64,000 nucleotides of DNA. Origin: Poriferisodalis sp963663635 (GTDB lineage: Bacteria > Actinomycetota > Acidimicrobiia > Acidimicrobiales > Poriferisodalaceae). The stretch is taken from positions 372,001 to 436,000 of the forward strand of contig CAXXMY010000009.1 of NCBI GenBank assembly GCA_963663635.2, given 5' to 3'. This document shows positions 53,794 through 63,257 of the stretch, piece by piece (the first letter of the stretch is position 1; the number at the start of each line of letters is the position of its first letter). The notes under the pieces were generated by a model. The model was not told the origin of the DNA and ran no database searches. It was given only the letters and a program-made list of their open reading frames with translations. Made by a program: the position numbers and the translations under genes.

Positions 53794-55152
53794 ATGGCGA
53801 CTCGTTGGACACAGCCGAAGGCTGGTTGGACACAGCCGAAGGCTGGTTGGACACAGCCGGAGTCCGATTTCTGGGCACCCAATCGCAACCCTGTCGATGC
53901 GTCGTTCGCCATGTCGCCCGCGGTCTACGCCGACGAGAGCTTCTTCGCCGCCGAGCAAGAGCAACTGTTCGGCCGAGCGTGGGTCTGCGTGGCTCTGTCG
54001 GCAGAACTTGCACGACCGGGCCGGCTGCTGGTGCGTTCGATCGGCGGGCGATCGGTGCTGCTGACCAGAACCGACGACGGCCTGGTCGGGTTCCTGAACT
54101 CGTGCCGCCACCGCGGCACCGAGCTCGCCGAGGCCGACTGCGACATCGCACAGACCATCCGCTGCCCGTATCACCGCTGGCACTACAGCGTGGACGGGCA
54201 GCTCGTGGCCACGCCGTTGTTCGATTCGGTGCCGCGAGACGACTTCGACCCAGCGGATTTCGGCCTGATACCGGTGCGAGCGGAATCGTGGGGACCGCTC
54301 GTGTTTGCGTGCCTCGACGCCGACACGCCTCCCCTCGCAGCCTGGCTCGGCGACCTCGACGAGCGCATGTGCGGCTACCGATTCGACGAGTGGCAGCCGG
54401 CGACGCGCTCACCGGCCGACTGCACGTTCGGGCCGGCCGCCAACTGGAAGCTGATCTTCGAGAACTTCACGGAGTACTACCACCTGGCCTGGGTGCATCC
54501 CGAGCTGGCGAAGGTGTCCCGGGTGCAAGACCACTACCGCTACCAGGGGCCGGGCATGTACTGCGGGCAGACGACGACACCCGTTTCCGGTGATGAGCGC
54601 GACGACTGGCTCAGGCTGCCGGCCGCAGAGGGCCTCGATGCGTCCGATGCCGCCAGCGGCAGATTCATCGCATTGTCCCCGAACGTGCTGATCTCCGTGC
54701 TGCCGAACCACGCGTTCGTGATGCGACTCGAACCGGTGTCGGCTGGGCGCACCATCGAGCACTGCTCGTTCGTGTTCCCGCCCGGCACGCAACCTGCATC
54801 CGACGAGGCGGGCGCGTAGCAGTTCGCGGAAGCGTTCGAGACCACCCGTCGCTTCTGGATCGACGTGAACGACGAGGACATCGACATCTGCGAGCGGGCA
54901 CAGCGTGGCATCGCCCGCGGCGGTGCGCCGCCGGGCCCATTGGCGCCGCGCTTCGAGGAGCCGCTGAATCGCTTCCACAAGATGACCGCCGATCTCATGA
55001 CGCTGGACACGGTCGCTCGCCTGGCAGTGCCAGCAGGCGACCGCACCGGAGGCATCGACCTCTACGGAAGCGATCCGAACCCCATGCCGCCGGCCGCCGA
55101 AACTGCGGCAGCCCCGATCGCACCGGAGGCCCCGGCGACGGCGACGTCATGA
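53794..55152 (+). pseudogene. Rieske non-haem iron oxygenase (GbcA/carnitine-oxygenase-like) with an in-frame amber codon
   Basis: The frame opens at ATG 53794 and stops at TAG 54817-54819; the same frame continues without shift as QFAEAFETTRRFWIDVNDED, typical of the family's C-terminus, to 55152. The Rieske ligands are in CRHRGTEL and CPYHRWHY; the mononuclear iron site is in LIFENFTEYYHLAWVHPEL. Read through, the protein is 452 residues. Relatives remove methyl groups from betaine or oxidise carnitine/choline. The N-terminus has a 7-residue unit WTQPKAG in tandem. The final TCATGA overlaps the start of the next gene, which is a DMGDH-like oxidase. The stop probably inactivates the enzyme. 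Confidence 0.82.
53806..53865 (+). repeat. 21-bp in-frame tandem repeat in the Rieske gene 5' end
   Basis: TGGACACAGCCGAAGGCTGG plus T occurs at 53806-53826 and 53827-53847, with a partial, slightly changed third unit at 53848-53865. It encodes WTQPKAG-WTQPKAG-WTQPES right after the start codon, ahead of the folded domain. Confidence 0.95.
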
Positions 55153-57754
55153 CCGACCGGGTGCAGGCGGTCGTCATCGGCGGCGGCGTCGTCGGCGCAA
55201 GCGTGCTGTTTCACCTGACACGCGCCGGGTGGACCGACGTGGTCCTGCTGGAGCGATCCGAATTGACTGCGGGGTCGACGTGGCACGCAGCCGGAGGCAT
55301 GCATCCGATCAACTCGGATCCGACCGTTGCAAAGCTGCAGCAGTACACCATCGAGCTGTACCGCGAGATCGAAGCCATGTCGGGCCAGGACTGCGGCATC
55401 CACCTCACCGGGGCAATCAATCTGGCCGACACGCCCGAGCGCCTGGACTGGCTGAAGATGACCCACGCGCGGGGCCGCTACCTCGGCATCGAGTCCGAGA
55501 TGATCTCTGCGAACGAGGCCGCTCGGCGCCTTCCCATCATTGACCCCAGCCAATTCGTGGGCGCCATGTTCGACGCGGATCACGGGCACGTGGACCCGAC
55601 AGGCGTCACGTTCGCGTATGCGCGTGCAGCGATGGCCGCGGGCGCGGACGTGCGCCGGCCACCTGGGCTCGCCGCATTGAGCGCAGCCCGGCGGGGCATT
55701 GGCAGATCGGGATCTACGACACGTCTGGGGGAGACCTGGCCGGCGGCGACGAGGACGGCGAGGTCGACGACTGGCTCGAAGCAGACCACGTGGTGAACGC
55801 CGGCGGGCTGTGGGCGCGCGAGGTCGGGCGGATGGTGGGCCTCGAGTTGCCGGTGCTGGCCATGGAGCACACCTACGTGCTCACCGAGCCGATGGACGAG
55901 ATCACCGACGTCAATGAGCGCACGGGCACTGAGCTCATGGGCTGCATCGACTTCGGCGGCGAGATCTACACGCGCCAGGAGGGTCAAGGCCTGCTGGTGG
56001 GCACCTACGAGCAATCCGCCGTCGCATGGCAGCACCGCCAGACGCCATGGGACTTCGACAAGCGCCTGCTGACGCCCGACCTTGACCGAATCGCCCCATC
56101 TCTCGACACGGCGTTCAAGCATTTTCCGGCACTTGCCGATGTCGGAATCGCACGAGTCATCAACGGGCCGTTCACGTTTGCACCCGACGGGAACCCGCTC
56201 GTCGGGCCGATTCGCGGACTGCCGGGATTCTGGTCTGCGTGCGCGGTGATGGCGGGTCTTTCCCAAGGCGGCGGCGTGGGGCTGTCCCTCGCAAACTGGA
56301 TGACACAGGGCGACCCTGGCTTCGACATATGGGCGATGGATGTCGCCCGCTTCGGCGACTGGGCAACCCGCGCGTACACCGGCAGCAAAGTGCGGGAGAA
56401 CTACCGCCGACGCTTCAGCATCAGCTTCCCGAACGAGTACTTGCCCGAGAGCCGTCCACTGGTCACAACGCCGATCTATCCCGATCAGCTCGAAGCTGGG
56501 GGCGTGTTCGGCGATTCGTTCGGTTTGGAGCTTCCGCTGTGGTTTGCTCCCGAAGCTGGCACCGCGGAAGACATCACGTTCGGTCGCTCCAATGCATGGC
56601 CCTACGTTCGAGAAGAGGTCAGCGCGGTCCGCAACGACGTCGGGCTCATGGAGTCGTCGGGATTCGCCAAATTCCTCGTGGAGGGTCCGCGAGCCCGCGA
56701 ATGGCTGACACACCTCGTGGCATCTCGTGTGCCTCGGTCCGGCCGCATCGCCCTGGCGCCGATGTGCAATGCATCGGGCAACCTCGCCGGCGACCTGACG
56801 ATTGCCTGCTTGCCGCCGTCGGTTGGGCGGCCCGACGGCCCCGCCGAGACCATCACCGGTGGCGCCACCGCCAACACAGACGTCGGCGAACGATTCATGA
56901 TCTTCGGCTCGGGGGTCGCCGAGCGATATTACGAGCGCTGGTTCGACGCGGCACTCGCCGGGTGGGCGCCTGCGGTGAGTTTCCGCACCCTGGGCACCGA
57001 ATTGTGCGGGATCGCCCTCGCCGGTCCGAAGTCCAGAGAGCTGCTCGTAGAGCTCGCGGACGCAGACGTCTCCGACGATGCCATGCGCTTTGGCAGCTTC
57101 TCCGAATTCGATCTGGGCTGGGCACGAGTCTGGTGCGGCCGGCTGAGCTACACCGGAAGCCTGGGCTACGAGCTGTGGATGCCTGCCGGCTACCAGCGGC
57201 ATGTCTTCACGCTTTTGTGCGAACGCGGTCGAGCGCACGGCCTGCGCCTGTTCGGCGCACACGCGCTCAACTCGCTTCGCTTGGACAAGAGCTTCGGCAG
57301 CTGGGCACGCGAGTACCGGCCCACCTACGACCCGTTCGAAGCCGGCCTCGGTCGCTTTGTCCGATTCGCGAGGCCTGCCGACCCCGGCGACGATTTCGTG
57401 GGACGAGCTGCGCTCATCGCCAAGTACGGATGGCAGGGCCCTGGACCCAGAGCCGTCTCAGCCTTCTCCGAACAGATGACGTTGCGCACTTGGACCATCG
57501 ACACAGCCCCGGGCCGAGCCGGCTTTGATGTGGCGGGCGATGAGCCGATCTGGTGCAATGGTGACCCAGCGGGCTGGGTGACCTCAGGCGGCTATGCCCA
57601 CTACAGCGACACGTCGGTCGCGCTCGGGTACGTACCGACGGCGTTGGCTTCACACGATGTCGAATTCGAGGTCGAAATCGTCGGTGAGCGCCGCGCCGCG
57701 CGCTTGCTCGAGGATTGCCTCTGGGATGCTGCCGGAACCGCAATGCGCTCCTAG
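55149..57754 (+). pseudogene. Dimethylglycine/sarcosine dehydrogenase-like FAD oxidase fused to a GcvT-type domain, frameshifted
   Basis: The N-terminal frame (55149-55796) starts VQAVVIGGGVVGASVLFHLT, an FAD-binding Rossmann motif, and contains STWHAAGGMHPINSD, the flavin-linking region of DMGDH/SDH. It loses frame near 55658 (after AAMAAGADVRR); the other frame gives RRIERSPAGHWQIGIYDTSG leading into VVNAGGLWAREVGRMVGLEL and on to 57754. The C-terminal half is the folate-binding GcvT-like part (FAKFLVEGPRAREWLTHLVA, LSYTGSLGYELWMP). A single-base change restores about 868 residues. Its role would be oxidative demethylation after the Rieske step. Both genes of the pair are damaged. Confidence 0.83.
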
Positions 57755-58187
57755 ACAGCACAATAGCCGGCGTTACAAATCAGCGAGTGGCGCGTCAGTA
57801 CATGCCGGTTGACGAGGTCGTTTCTCCCTAATTTCGGGCGATTCTCATGAACAATCGCAGAATATATGAACGTCACCGCGCGGGGATTTCATAGTGTGCA
57901 ACAACTGCATTTCCATGACTTCTTCAGCTATATCACACCCTCGAGCTGACTCAAGTGTGCCTCACGAACGACGACCTGTCGGCGCTACCAATCAGTAGAA
58001 TCGTGCGAAGCGAATCTCTCTCATCCGATCAATACACAGGTGCATGGGCGGGGGACTGCGATCCCGAGTGCCTGCACAAAGGACTCGGCCCGGCTTCACT
58101 TTGACGCTTGCCCTGACTGCGTGCCGCCAGAGGCTTGATCTATACTGTCAAACTCCCATATTTCTGCCTTGGATATACAGGGAATTC
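57755..58187. other. AT-richer intergenic region left of IS256 copy 2
   Basis: No gene was recognised on either strand. Base composition is visibly more AT-rich than neighbouring genes, with several stop codons in all frames. The last 8 bases are GGGAATTC, the IS256 target duplication. Together with 59616-59800 this was one intergenic region upstream of the LysR gene before insertion. Confidence 0.5.
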
Positions 58188-59615
58188 GGCGGCGTCCCGT
58201 GGAGTGGTGGGTTTGGGGGTTGGCCTCGGTGTTAGTTGCGGGGTGTGAGCTGGGCTGTGGCGATGGTGTCGCGTTCGGGGTTGAGGGTGGCCGTGGTGTG
58301 TTCTGTGAGGTAGCGGCGGTCTGTGGCTTGGCATTCGTCGTGGAGGTCAGCGAGGATCGCTGCGACGAGGCGGACGGCGGATGCTTGGTTGGGGAAGATC
58401 CCCACGACGCGTGATCGGCGTTTGATCTCTTTGTTGATGCGTTCGAGGGGGTCGGTGGACCAGATCTTTTGCCGGTGCGCCCGAGGGAACACGGCGAAGG
58501 CCCCCACCTCGGGCTTGGCGTGGGCCATCAGCGCTGCGACTTTGGGGAATCGGGCGCCGAGCTGGGCGGCGACTTCGTCCCAGGCGTCGCTCACGGCGTC
58601 GGCGTCGGGCTGCGCGAACACGGTCCGGGACACTGCGGCGGCCATGTGCTGGTGGGTGCGGGGCACCAGCGCCACAAGGCTGCCGATGAAGTGCACCCGG
58701 CATCGCTGGCGCCCGGCGCCCTCGATGGTGCGGTCCGCGGCGGCGCCGAGCCCGGCGTGGGCGTCGGCTGTCACCAGGCGCACCCCGGCGAGCCCTCGGG
58801 ATCCCAGCGAGCCCAACAAGTGCTGCCAGAACCCCTCGCTGTCGCTGTCGCCGATGTCGCATCCCAGGATCTCCGGGTTGGCGTCGGCGGTGACGCCGGC
58901 GGGGCCACGACCATCGCCATCGAGACGACCTGGCAGACGCTGTCGCGCACCTTGAGACAGGTCGCGTCCACATAGACGCAGGCGAAACCGACGTGATCGA
59001 GGCGCCGGCCCCTGAACGCCTCCGCCATGTCGTCGAGCCCCGCACAGATGCGCGACACCTCCGACTTCGATATCCCCGACTCCGCGCCCAGCGCGGCCAC
59101 CAGATCGTCCACCGATCGGGTGGACACCCCAGCCGCATATGCCTCCATGACCACCGCGCCCAGCGCCCGATCGATGCGCCGACGCGGCTCAAGCACCGAC
59201 GCCGACAACGAGCCCTTGCCCAGCTTGGGGATCCTCAACTCGACATCGCCGGCCTGGGCGGCCAGCAGCCGCGGCCTGTGCCCATTGCGCTCGGCCACAC
59301 GAGCGTCGCTGCGCTCATAGCGCCCGGCGCCCACCGCCTCGGCGGCCTCAGCCTCGATCAGCTCCTGGAGCACAAAGCGCACCGCGCCGCGCACCAGCAC
59401 CGCGCCGCGGACCAGCACCGCGCCGCGCACCAGCTCCGCGCCGCCCCCGGCGCGAAACGTCTCCCACAGCTGTGCTGTGTCACTCCCAGAAAGGGCCATC
59501 GGTGCGTCCTCCTCGACGAGTGGGTGATTTCTCTCACCGAGGATCACGCCGACGGCCCCCCTACTGGTGGACCCCTGCGACTACCTCAAACCCCACCACT
59601 CGGTGGGACACTGCC
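58188..59615 (-). mobile_element. IS256-family insertion sequence, copy 2
   Basis: A 1428-bp element, opposite in orientation to copy 1, with the same terminal repeats. GGGAATTC is present directly at both borders (58180-58187 and 59616-59623), a perfect 8-bp target duplication for this family, so this is a clean insertion. It lies in the intergenic DNA upstream of the LysR gene. The transposase is frameshifted. Confidence 0.96.
58232..59499 (-). pseudogene. IS256 transposase, copy 2 (2-nt insertion)
   Basis: Starting at MALSGSDTAQLW the frame matches the intact copy through CQVVSMAMVV and then diverges (APPASPPTPT). The second half, LLGSLGSRGLAGVRLVTADA to the end, is in another frame. Comparison shows two extra C bases in GTGGCCCCGCCGG (near 58900) where copy 1 has GTGGCCGCCGG. 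The LVRGAV hexapeptide is present three times against two in copy 1. The element could still move if copy 1's transposase acts in trans. Confidence 0.88.
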
Positions 59616-59800
59616 GGGAATTCCTGCTGATGGTCACATCACTACTGAGTCAAGCTGCGGTACAGACCGCTCGACAACTCTCCTCAATCGCGAGGTCTTT
59701 GGTCCCGCGCGGCGTTTCTATCAGAGTCTATGATGTATAAACTCCATGTGACTCATCAATTCGATTCATCATTGACGACGAGGCGAACGGTCTGATCGCT

Positions 59801-60715
59801 ATGACTGCGCGCCTGGAAATGCACCACTACGAAACGATTGTGGCAGTGTCAGACACTGGATCTGTCACTGCCGCAGCGGGTCGACTTCACGTCAGCCAAT
59901 CCGCCGTGAGTCATCGGCTTGCCGAGGCAGAACGGCGGCTCGGCGGTCGATTGTTCGAGCGACGTCCCTCGCGGGGCATGCAACCGACGCCCGCGGCACT
60001 CGCACTCTGTCAGGCCGCCCATCGCGCGATGCCGGACTTGGCCCGCGCTGAACGCGACTTCATGCGCAGCGCCGGTGGGACGACCGCGACCGTTCGCATC
60101 GGCGTCGGCTCGTATGACTGCTACCACTGGCTAGCACCGTTCGCGGTGGCATCCAGCGAGCGGCTTGAGAATCTCATGCTCGAATTGGTGGTCGTCGGCG
60201 ATGCGCCGGTGCAGCGGCTCGCAGACGGCACCGCCGACCTGGTGCTGGCCCCTGGGCGGCCGCACGGCGCATGCGTTTCTCAGCATCTGTTCACCGACGA
60301 GTTGGCGCTCATCACCAGTCCGGATCATGGGCTCGCGGAGCGGACATGGATCGGACCGGAAGCGGTTGGCGACCAGCATTACTTCACCTACAGCCGGCAG
60401 CCCGCACCCGGCTTCGAGTATGAGCGGTTCATCCGCCCTGCAGGCGTGTCCCCTCGCACGATCACCGTGCTCGAACAGACCGGCGCCATTGCGGAGATGG
60501 TCGCTGCGGGATTCGGAGTGTCGATCCTGAGCCAGTGGGCGATGTCGCCTTGGATCGACTCCGGACGGCTTGCCGCAGTGCGGTGCGGTCGCGGCGGTCT
60601 CGACCTCGAGTGGTCAGCGTTGACGAGACTCGACACGCATCCCGACTCGCCTGAACGCGAAGTTGCCGACGCGATTGTCGAGTGGCTGGGAAATGGCGGA
60701 GTGGCGCCGAGCTAA
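59801..60715 (+). CDS. LysR-family transcriptional regulator
   Basis: A 304-residue regulator. The N-terminal winged helix reads TGSVTAAAGRLHVSQSAVSH then RLAEAERRLGGRLFERR; the effector domain starts near residue 95 (TATVRIGVGSYDCYHWLAPF). The start ATG 59801 lies 185 bp after IS256 copy 2, with an AT-rich stretch containing TATGATGTATAAA as a likely promoter. It faces the DddP-like gene tail to tail. A role in controlling that operon is possible, but no divergent target is adjacent. Confidence 0.92.
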   Translation: MTARLEMHHYETIVAVSDTGSVTAAAGRLHVSQSAVSHRLAEAERRLGGRLFERRPSRGMQPTPAALALCQAAHRAMPDLARAERDFMRSAGGTTATVRIGVGSYDCYHWLAPFAVASSERLENLMLELVVVGDAPVQRLADGTADLVLAPGRPHGACVSQHLFTDELALITSPDHGLAERTWIGPEAVGDQHYFTYSRQPAPGFEYERFIRPAGVSPRTITVLEQTGAIAEMVAAGFGVSILSQWAMSPWIDSGRLAAVRCGRGGLDLEWSALTRLDTHPDSPEREVADAIVEWLGNGGVAPS

Positions 60716-60759
60716 CGCATCGCAGCACACGGCGACCGCACCGCTCCGCGCCTCTGGCG

Positions 60760-61953
60760 TCAGCTCAACAACGCCTCGCTGAATGGCGACGCCGACAGGA
60801 CCTCGGGCCCCGTCGGCGTGATGAGCACCTGTTCCTCAAGCTTGACGGCTTCTGGGCGATCCGCCGGAGCCACCAGGCTCTCCACGCACAGGACCATGCC
60901 GGGCTCGAGCACGCCGTCGTAGCCGTCGGAGGCGAACTGGTCGCGATTGAGAATCAGCGGGTACTCGTTGCACAAGCCCATGCCGTGCGCAACGCAGGCG
61001 TTCGCTGGCGAGTGCATCCCGTCAGGAGGAAGGTGTGCCCGTTGTGACAATTCGGCGAAGGTCACTCCGGGACGCAACAACTCGATATTGCGCTGCACCT
61101 GCTCGTAGGCCGCGGCATATATGTCTCGCTGTTCTGCCGTGCGCTTGACGTCGCCGGCGAGCCACGTACGCGAGACATCCACGGTGTAGCCGTCGAGCCC
61201 GACGTGGTCGGTATCGAACGCCACGAGGTCTCCGGAACGGATCACTCGATCCGAGCACTCCTGGTACCACGGGTTCGTACGCGGCCCCGATGTCAGCAAA
61301 CGGGTCTCGAACCACTCGCCGCCGCCCGCGATGGCCACCTGATGCATGACCGACCAGAGCTCTTGTTCGCTGACGCCCGGCACGCACGCCGCCTCCATCG
61401 CTGCAATGGCCCGCTCGCACACCTCGAGTGCGGCACGGATGGCAGCGATCTCGCCGTCGCACTTCACCGCACGTGCCAGACCGATGGCATAACCGCCGTT
61501 GACCACCTCCACGCCGAGACGCTCAAGAGCCCACAAGCCCAACGGATCCAGCCGATCGACGGCAAGCCGCGGGCGCGCACCCCGGCGCCGGCCCGGGAAC
61601 GTCCCGAGCGTCGATGCGATCTCAGCGGCCCAGCGCTCGGCGAACTCCTCGGTCCGCGGACCGGTGATGAAGTGGTACCAACTCAGCGCATTGCGGACCT
61701 CGCCCACGGCAGGGTGGCCCTCGGAGAGGTGCTCGCACGTCTTGAAGTCGAACATCGTGACGTGGCCCTCCGCAGGGACCAGCGCGTAGCGGCACGGATG
61801 ATGCAGCGAGTACACCGACATGTTCGATGTGCCAGTGGCGTACCGAATGTTCAGCGGGTCGTAGAGCAGCCCAGCGTCGCAGTCCGCTGCGACGAGTCGA
61901 CGCTGGAACCTCGCGAGCCGCTCGAGCTCCAGCTCGGCAGTCAGCACGGTCAC
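60760..61953 (-). CDS. M24-family metallohydrolase, DddP (DMSP lyase)-like
   Basis: A 397-residue pita-bread-fold protein. The metal ligands are D247 and D249 in VAFDTDHVG, D259 in YTVDVSRTW, H in VAHGMGLCNEYP, and E in LCVESLV and KLEEQVLI; the spacing of 2, 10 and 15 residues between the acidic pairs fits M24 enzymes. The N-terminal LLYDPLNIRYATGTSNM and the SSGPRTNPW-like SGPRTNPWYQECSDRV are close to DddP, which cleaves dimethylsulfoniopropionate. A prolidase or creatinase role cannot be excluded. It overlaps the oxygenase gene by 4 nt. Confidence 0.85.
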   Translation of the reverse strand: MTVLTAELELERLARFQRRLVAADCDAGLLYDPLNIRYATGTSNMSVYSLHHPCRYALVPAEGHVTMFDFKTCEHLSEGHPAVGEVRNALSWYHFITGPRTEEFAERWAAEIASTLGTFPGRRRGARPRLAVDRLDPLGLWALERLGVEVVNGGYAIGLARAVKCDGEIAAIRAALEVCERAIAAMEAACVPGVSEQELWSVMHQVAIAGGGEWFETRLLTSGPRTNPWYQECSDRVIRSGDLVAFDTDHVGLDGYTVDVSRTWLAGDVKRTAEQRDIYAAAYEQVQRNIELLRPGVTFAELSQRAHLPPDGMHSPANACVAHGMGLCNEYPLILNRDQFASDGYDGVLEPGMVLCVESLVAPADRPEAVKLEEQVLITPTGPEVLSASPFSEALLS

Positions 61954-62855
61954 AAGATCAGTCCGTCACGCGCCTGCGGAGCGAACTCAGCCGCGAGCAA
62001 GTGAGCCTCAGTGACCCGCCCGTAGACGGACCGAGTCCGGTCGACGGGGCCCATGACGCCTGGCCGGTTTGCGTAGCCCAGCACACCGACACAACGCGTC
62101 TTGTTCCCCTGTACTTCGGTGACACGGTGCAGCGAATACCGACCCAAGAAGATCTGAAGGTCGCCTGCATGCATCCGCAGCGTCCGCACGGCTTCTGGCG
62201 CTTCGTCGCGCAGCACCCGTCCGAGTCCGTCGAGGTTCTCGTTGCCGGGGCCCCGAAGCCACGGGCAGTACTCGAACAGCCCGCCTTCGGAAGGTTCGGA
62301 GACCATCAGGGTCACCACGAACTCGTTGGTGTCGTAGTGCCAGTGAAGCTCGCCTCCCGGCGGCACGATTGTGACGATGAGCCCGGCCAGCGGATCGGCG
62401 TACTCGAAGATGCGCAGCTCGCCGACGCACGCAGCCACGAACCGTTTCACGCCCGGCGAGGCGTAGAGCCGGGCCAACACGGTGTCGGGCGGGATCTGGT
62501 CACGAGTGAGCTGGCCGATGCGACGCGACAACTGAATGCGCCGCGGATCGTCAGGGGCAAGGTCTTTCTCGGTATCGGCACGTGCGTACACGCTCGAGGT
62601 CTCGCTGCGTATCGGTGCCTTCGGCATGATCGCCTCGATTTCGCTACGCGCCCGCTCCAGGCCAGCCGGATTCAGGAACCCTCGAAGGGTGGCGCAGCCG
62701 TGCTCGACAAGCGCCGTGCGTGCAACCCCGACGGCTTCATCCCAACCGACCCGATCGATGCCGTCAGCGCCGCCGCCGACGGGATACCACTCAGTATCGA
62801 CAATGTCATCCAGAGCATCACCTTCTGGATTCGCGTATAACACTGAAGGACTCAC
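61950..62855 (-). CDS. Fe(II)/2-oxoglutarate-dependent oxygenase (HalD/ArpA- or PhyH-like)
   Basis: A 301-residue double-stranded beta-helix enzyme. The iron facial triad is H and D in ELHWHYDTNEFVV and a distal H in RYSLHRVTEVQG; the 2-oxoglutarate arginine is in GNKTRCVGVL. A long N-terminal part (VEHGCATLRGFLNPAGLERA) is typical. The start ATG 62855 is the first in the operon and the gene couples to the M24 gene through ATGA. Likely hydroxylates or demethylates a small substrate that the M24 enzyme then cleaves; this is inference from coupling. Confidence 0.87.
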   Translation of the reverse strand: MSPSVLYANPEGDALDDIVDTEWYPVGGGADGIDRVGWDEAVGVARTALVEHGCATLRGFLNPAGLERARSEIEAIMPKAPIRSETSSVYARADTEKDLAPDDPRRIQLSRRIGQLTRDQIPPDTVLARLYASPGVKRFVAACVGELRIFEYADPLAGLIVTIVPPGGELHWHYDTNEFVVTLMVSEPSEGGLFEYCPWLRGPGNENLDGLGRVLRDEAPEAVRTLRMHAGDLQIFLGRYSLHRVTEVQGNKTRCVGVLGYANRPGVMGPVDRTRSVYGRVTEAHLLAAEFAPQARDGLIL

Positions 62856-63257
62856 AGCCTCCCCTTTTGCAAATCGTCATGACCAAGACGGAAGCCGGGC
62901 CTGCTCGAACGAGCTGCCACATCGGTTGTAGACCGTCTCTGCGCTTAGAGGCCGCGCGGATAGGTGGCCGGTCTTTAGCGCAGATTGAGGGCGATATCGG
63001 ACCTCGTCAGCAAAGGCGCTGGTCAGGCCGCTCCCCGGCCAATAGTCGAAACCAGTGTTTCCGCAGGTCAGTGCCTATCCGCTAATCCTCATTAGCTAAC
63101 ACCCTTTCGGATTATGAACCACCTACATCTTTTTGCGGGAATTACATAAAGAATGTGCATATTCGGCCGAAGCGGCAGGCTGAGGAGCAGTTGCGCTGGC
63201 TCCAGTGACGGCGGGCGCTGCTTCGGGGGCCGTCGAGGTGGCGTCGAGAAGCCCCGC
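62856..63257. other. Intergenic region upstream of the oxygenase-M24 operon
   Basis: No gene was recognised. The right part (63070-63160) is AT-rich for this genome (for example TCATTAGCTAACA and TTACATAAAGAATGTGC) and probably holds the minus-strand promoter of the oxygenase operon. The far end is the 3' flank of the acyl-CoA dehydrogenase. Confidence 0.45.

Noticed and set aside
54817..54819. The TAG in the Rieske gene as a pyrrolysine codon
   Set aside because: No pylTSBCD-like gene is visible and the position is not a known functional residue; a nonsense mutation next to another damaged gene is simpler.
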